From contig NZ_FCOU01000010.1 of assembly GCF_900046475.1 (NCBI RefSeq), positions 115,223 through 179,222 of the forward strand: a DNA stretch of 64,000 nucleotides, in the 5' to 3' direction. The DNA comes from Collinsella ihumii. Its GTDB lineage: Bacteria > Actinomycetota > Coriobacteriia > Coriobacteriales > Coriobacteriaceae. The position numbers were made by a program, and so were the translations under genes. The notes below the pieces were generated by a model, which made no database searches, was not told the origin of the DNA, and was given only the letters and a program-made list of their open reading frames with translations. This document shows positions 61,509-64,000 of the stretch, piece by piece (the stretch's first letter is position 1; each line of letters opens with the position of its first letter).

Positions 61509-61783
61509 GCGCCGCGCACGTTCCGGACCGAGCCTGAGAGGCCGCTTTCCGGCCGCCTTTGCGGCGAACACCCTGCAGCGGGCGCAAGACGGACCGATCG
61601 GCGCCTCCCTGAACCGGTCCCCGACCGTTCGTGTAAGCATCCCGATAAGCTTTGCCCGCGAGGCGCCCGCACGGGGCGCAAGGCCCTATGATGGAGTTGA
61701 ACTATGCACATCGCGCAGGCGCCCTCGGCGGGGCGCGGGCGCGGTTGGTACCGTATACGCCCTCGAGTAGAGACGGATCCGCC

Positions 61784-64000
61784 ATGGCAGTCAAAGACAA
61801 AGACCGCAAGAAAGACGACAAGAAGAAAGGCCCCGCGCCGCTTGAGGGCATCCCCCAGGCGGAGCGTTACGATTTCTCCTACACCCAGAACCGCGAGCTC
61901 TCCTGGCTGCGCTTCGATGACCGTGTGCTCGCCGAGGCATACGACGAGTCGGTGCCGCTGTTCGAGCGCCTCAAGTTCGTGTCCATCTTCGAGAGCAACC
62001 TCGACGAGTTCTTCATGATCCGCATCGGCGGCCTGTCCGACCTGGCGACGCTCAAGCACCAGCCGCGCGATAACAAGAGCAACCTCACGCCGTCCGAGCA
62101 GATCGACAAGGTGTTCGAGGCCCTGCCGCCGCTGTACGCCCGCCAGGCGCGCGCCTTCCACGAGCTCGAGGAGGAGCTCGCCGACCGCGGCATGGTGCGC
62201 CTGGAGCCCAGCACCCTGATCGGCGACGAGCGCACGTTCGTCGAGGGGTACTTCAAATCCTTCATCTCCCCCATCATCTCCCCGCTCGTCATCGACCCGC
62301 GCCACCCGTTCCCCAACCTGCGCAACGGCGGCCTGTACCTGGTCTGCAGCCTCGCGGCGTCGGCCGACGAGTCCGGCCTGCTCGGCCTCATCGAGGTTCC
62401 CGCCTCGCTGCCGCGCGTCATCGAGATCCCCAGCACCACGGGCGAGTACCGCTACATCCTGCTCGAGGACGTCATCATGTCCTGCATCGACGGGTGCTTC
62501 GGCTCCTACGAGCCGCAGGACCGCGCCGTGATCCGCGTCATCCGCAACGCCGACATCGACCCGGACGGCGAGGGCGTCGAGGAGGAAGAGGACTACCGCC
62601 AGCACATGAAGCGCATCCTGAAGAAGCGTCTGCGCCTGCAGCCGGTCTACCTCTTCATCCGCGGCAAGCTCGAGCGCGAGACCGTCAAGCCGATCCGCCA
62701 GGCGCTCGAGCTCTCCGGGCGCGCGACGGCGGTCGTGGACATCCCGCTCGATCTGGGCTACGTGTACTCGCTGGAGTCCCATATCCCTGAGACGTCGCGC
62801 CACGAGCTGCTCTTCGACCCCTTCACGCCGCAGAACAACCCCGGGTTCGACTCCGGCCGCAGCATGCGCGAGCAGGTCATCGAGGGCGACAAGCTGCTGT
62901 TCTACCCGTACGAGTCCATGAACCCGTTTTTGGACCTCGTGCACGAGGCGGCCTACGACGACGACTGCTTCTCCATCCGCATCACGCTCTACCGCGTGGC
63001 CAAGCAGTCGCGCCTGTGCGAGTCGCTGATCGCCGCCGCCGAGAACGGCAAGGAAGTCACCGTCCTGATGGAGCTGCGCGCCCGCTTCGACGAGGAGAAC
63101 AACATCGAGTGGGCCGAGCGCCTCGAGGAGGCCGGCTGCACCGTCATCTACGGCTCCGAGGGCTTCAAGTGCCACTCCAAGATCTGCCAGATCACCTACC
63201 GCGAGGGCATGGCGGTCACCCGCATCACGCTGCTGGGAACCGGCAACTTCAACGAGAAGACCGCGAAGCTCTATTCGGACTTCATGCTCATGACCGCGCA
63301 CCCCGGCATCGGCGAGGACGCGAACTCCTTCTTCCAGAACCTGTCGCTGGGCAACCTGCGCGGAAGCTACCGCTATCTGGGCGTGGCACCCGCGGGCCTG
63401 AAGCCGCTCATCATGACCGGCCTGAACCGCGAGATCGACCGTGCGCAGGCGGGGCTTCCGGCACGCGTGTTCTTCAAGCTCAACTCGCTGACCGATCGCG
63501 AGGTCATCGATAAGATCTCCGAGGCGAGCCGCGCCGGCGTGCAGGTCGAGATGATCATCCGCGGCATCTCCTGCCTGCTGCCGGGAGTCCCCGGCAAGAC
63601 CGAGAACGTGCACATCCGCTCCATCGTGGGCCGTTACCTCGAGCATGCGCGCGTCTACGCGTTCGGCGAGGACGCCGACACGGTCTACCTGTCGAGCGCC
63701 GACATGATGACCCGCAACACCGAGCACCGCGTGGAGATCGCGTTCCCCGTGCTCGACGCCGGCGTGCGCGCGCAGGTCATCCAATACATGGACATCCAGC
63801 TGAAGGACAACGTGAAGGCGCGCGAGCTCACGCCCAAGGGCCTGTGGGCCCCCATCGTGCGCGCCGTGGGCGACGAGCCCTTCATCGCGCAGGAGCACCT
63901 GATGACGCTCGCGATCGATCGCTCCAACTCCGCCGAGAAGGCCGCGTCCAAGCGCGCCGCCGCGCGCCCGACGGTCCCCATGGGGACGCCGCCGGCGGCC
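61784..64000 (+). CDS. ppk1: polyphosphate kinase 1, 3' end beyond window
   Basis: 739 codons visible, frame open at the window end. PPK1 polymerises the gamma phosphate of ATP into polyphosphate at the membrane. Seen: RELSWLRFDDRVLAEA (N domain), PYESMNPFLDLVHEAAYD, LYRVAKQSRL, FKCHSKICQIT with the phosphorylated His near 464, the second conserved His near 621 in RYLEHARVYAF, and LSSADMMTRN. The Lys/Asp-rich start (MAVKDKDRKKDDKKKG) is lineage-specific. ATG at 61784 has a weak GGA box. Confidence 0.95.
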   Translation, partial: MAVKDKDRKKDDKKKGPAPLEGIPQAERYDFSYTQNRELSWLRFDDRVLAEAYDESVPLFERLKFVSIFESNLDEFFMIRIGGLSDLATLKHQPRDNKSNLTPSEQIDKVFEALPPLYARQARAFHELEEELADRGMVRLEPSTLIGDERTFVEGYFKSFISPIISPLVIDPRHPFPNLRNGGLYLVCSLAASADESGLLGLIEVPASLPRVIEIPSTTGEYRYILLEDVIMSCIDGCFGSYEPQDRAVIRVIRNADIDPDGEGVEEEEDYRQHMKRILKKRLRLQPVYLFIRGKLERETVKPIRQALELSGRATAVVDIPLDLGYVYSLESHIPETSRHELLFDPFTPQNNPGFDSGRSMREQVIEGDKLLFYPYESMNPFLDLVHEAAYDDDCFSIRITLYRVAKQSRLCESLIAAAENGKEVTVLMELRARFDEENNIEWAERLEEAGCTVIYGSEGFKCHSKICQITYREGMAVTRITLLGTGNFNEKTAKLYSDFMLMTAHPGIGEDANSFFQNLSLGNLRGSYRYLGVAPAGLKPLIMTGLNREIDRAQAGLPARVFFKLNSLTDREVIDKISEASRAGVQVEMIIRGISCLLPGVPGKTENVHIRSIVGRYLEHARVYAFGEDADTVYLSSADMMTRNTEHRVEIAFPVLDAGVRAQVIQYMDIQLKDNVKARELTPKGLWAPIVRAVGDEPFIAQEHLMTLAIDRSNSAEKAASKRAAARPTVPMGTPPAA

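Overview
The window is high-GC, dense and almost entirely chromosomal. Gene content (a dcw cluster with SepF and DivIVA but no FtsA, a LoaP-type antiterminator heading a polysaccharide operon, PPK1, an arginine deiminase pair) fits an anaerobic Actinomycetota of the class Coriobacteriia, Collinsella-like. That placement is inference from protein character, not from a search.

Layout. 1-7241 (minus): a polysaccharide operon running from two tandem NusG-like genes through a priming sugar transferase, a WecG/TagA glycosyltransferase and the CapE/CapF/CapG set for UDP-N-acetyl-L-fucosamine. A TIR-like gene and a small membrane-protein gene sit between capF and capG; this pair looks like an immune module carried inside the capsule operon. 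7850-14281: a 42-codon gene, a GGQ release-factor-like protein, xpt, a phosphofructokinase, mscL with a zinc ribbon, and a CsoR/P1B-ATPase metal export unit. 14837-23706: an alpha/beta hydrolase, O-acetylhomoserine sulfhydrylase, a large BcsB-like envelope protein, a YigZ gene broken by an artefact, and a DUF47/Pit phosphate transport pair. 24000-24361: RNase P RNA. 24512-45858 (minus): mraZ-rsmH-ftsL-ftsI-murF-mraY-murD-ftsW-murG-murC-murB-ftsQ-ftsZ-pgeF-phoU-yggS-sepF-yggT-divIVA. 46562-54078: xerD, pyrG, a MntA/HepT toxin-antitoxin pair, a truncated DUF4143 ATPase, a two-HTH regulator and a Phd-type antitoxin with a truncated RelE-type toxin. 54079-64000: a secreted papain-like protease with SLH repeats, a DUF1846 protein, argF/arcB and arcA, and the start of ppk1.

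Two things dominate beyond the gene list. First, the assembly carries five copies of a 38-bp palindromic Nextera junction adapter (about 21232, 30110, 32150, 32318, 47441) and one embedded Illumina TruSeq adapter (about 30195). They break yigZ, ftsZ, ftsQ and xerD. At two sites the sequence across the junction comes from 2.4-4 kb away in the orientation expected of circularised mate-pair fragments, so these breaks are technical and not biological. Second, intergenic regions are packed with inverted-repeat elements of at least eight families. One roughly 290-bp element occurs twice, and its hairpin carries a compensatory base change; several others are nested double palindromes with arms up to about 80 bp.
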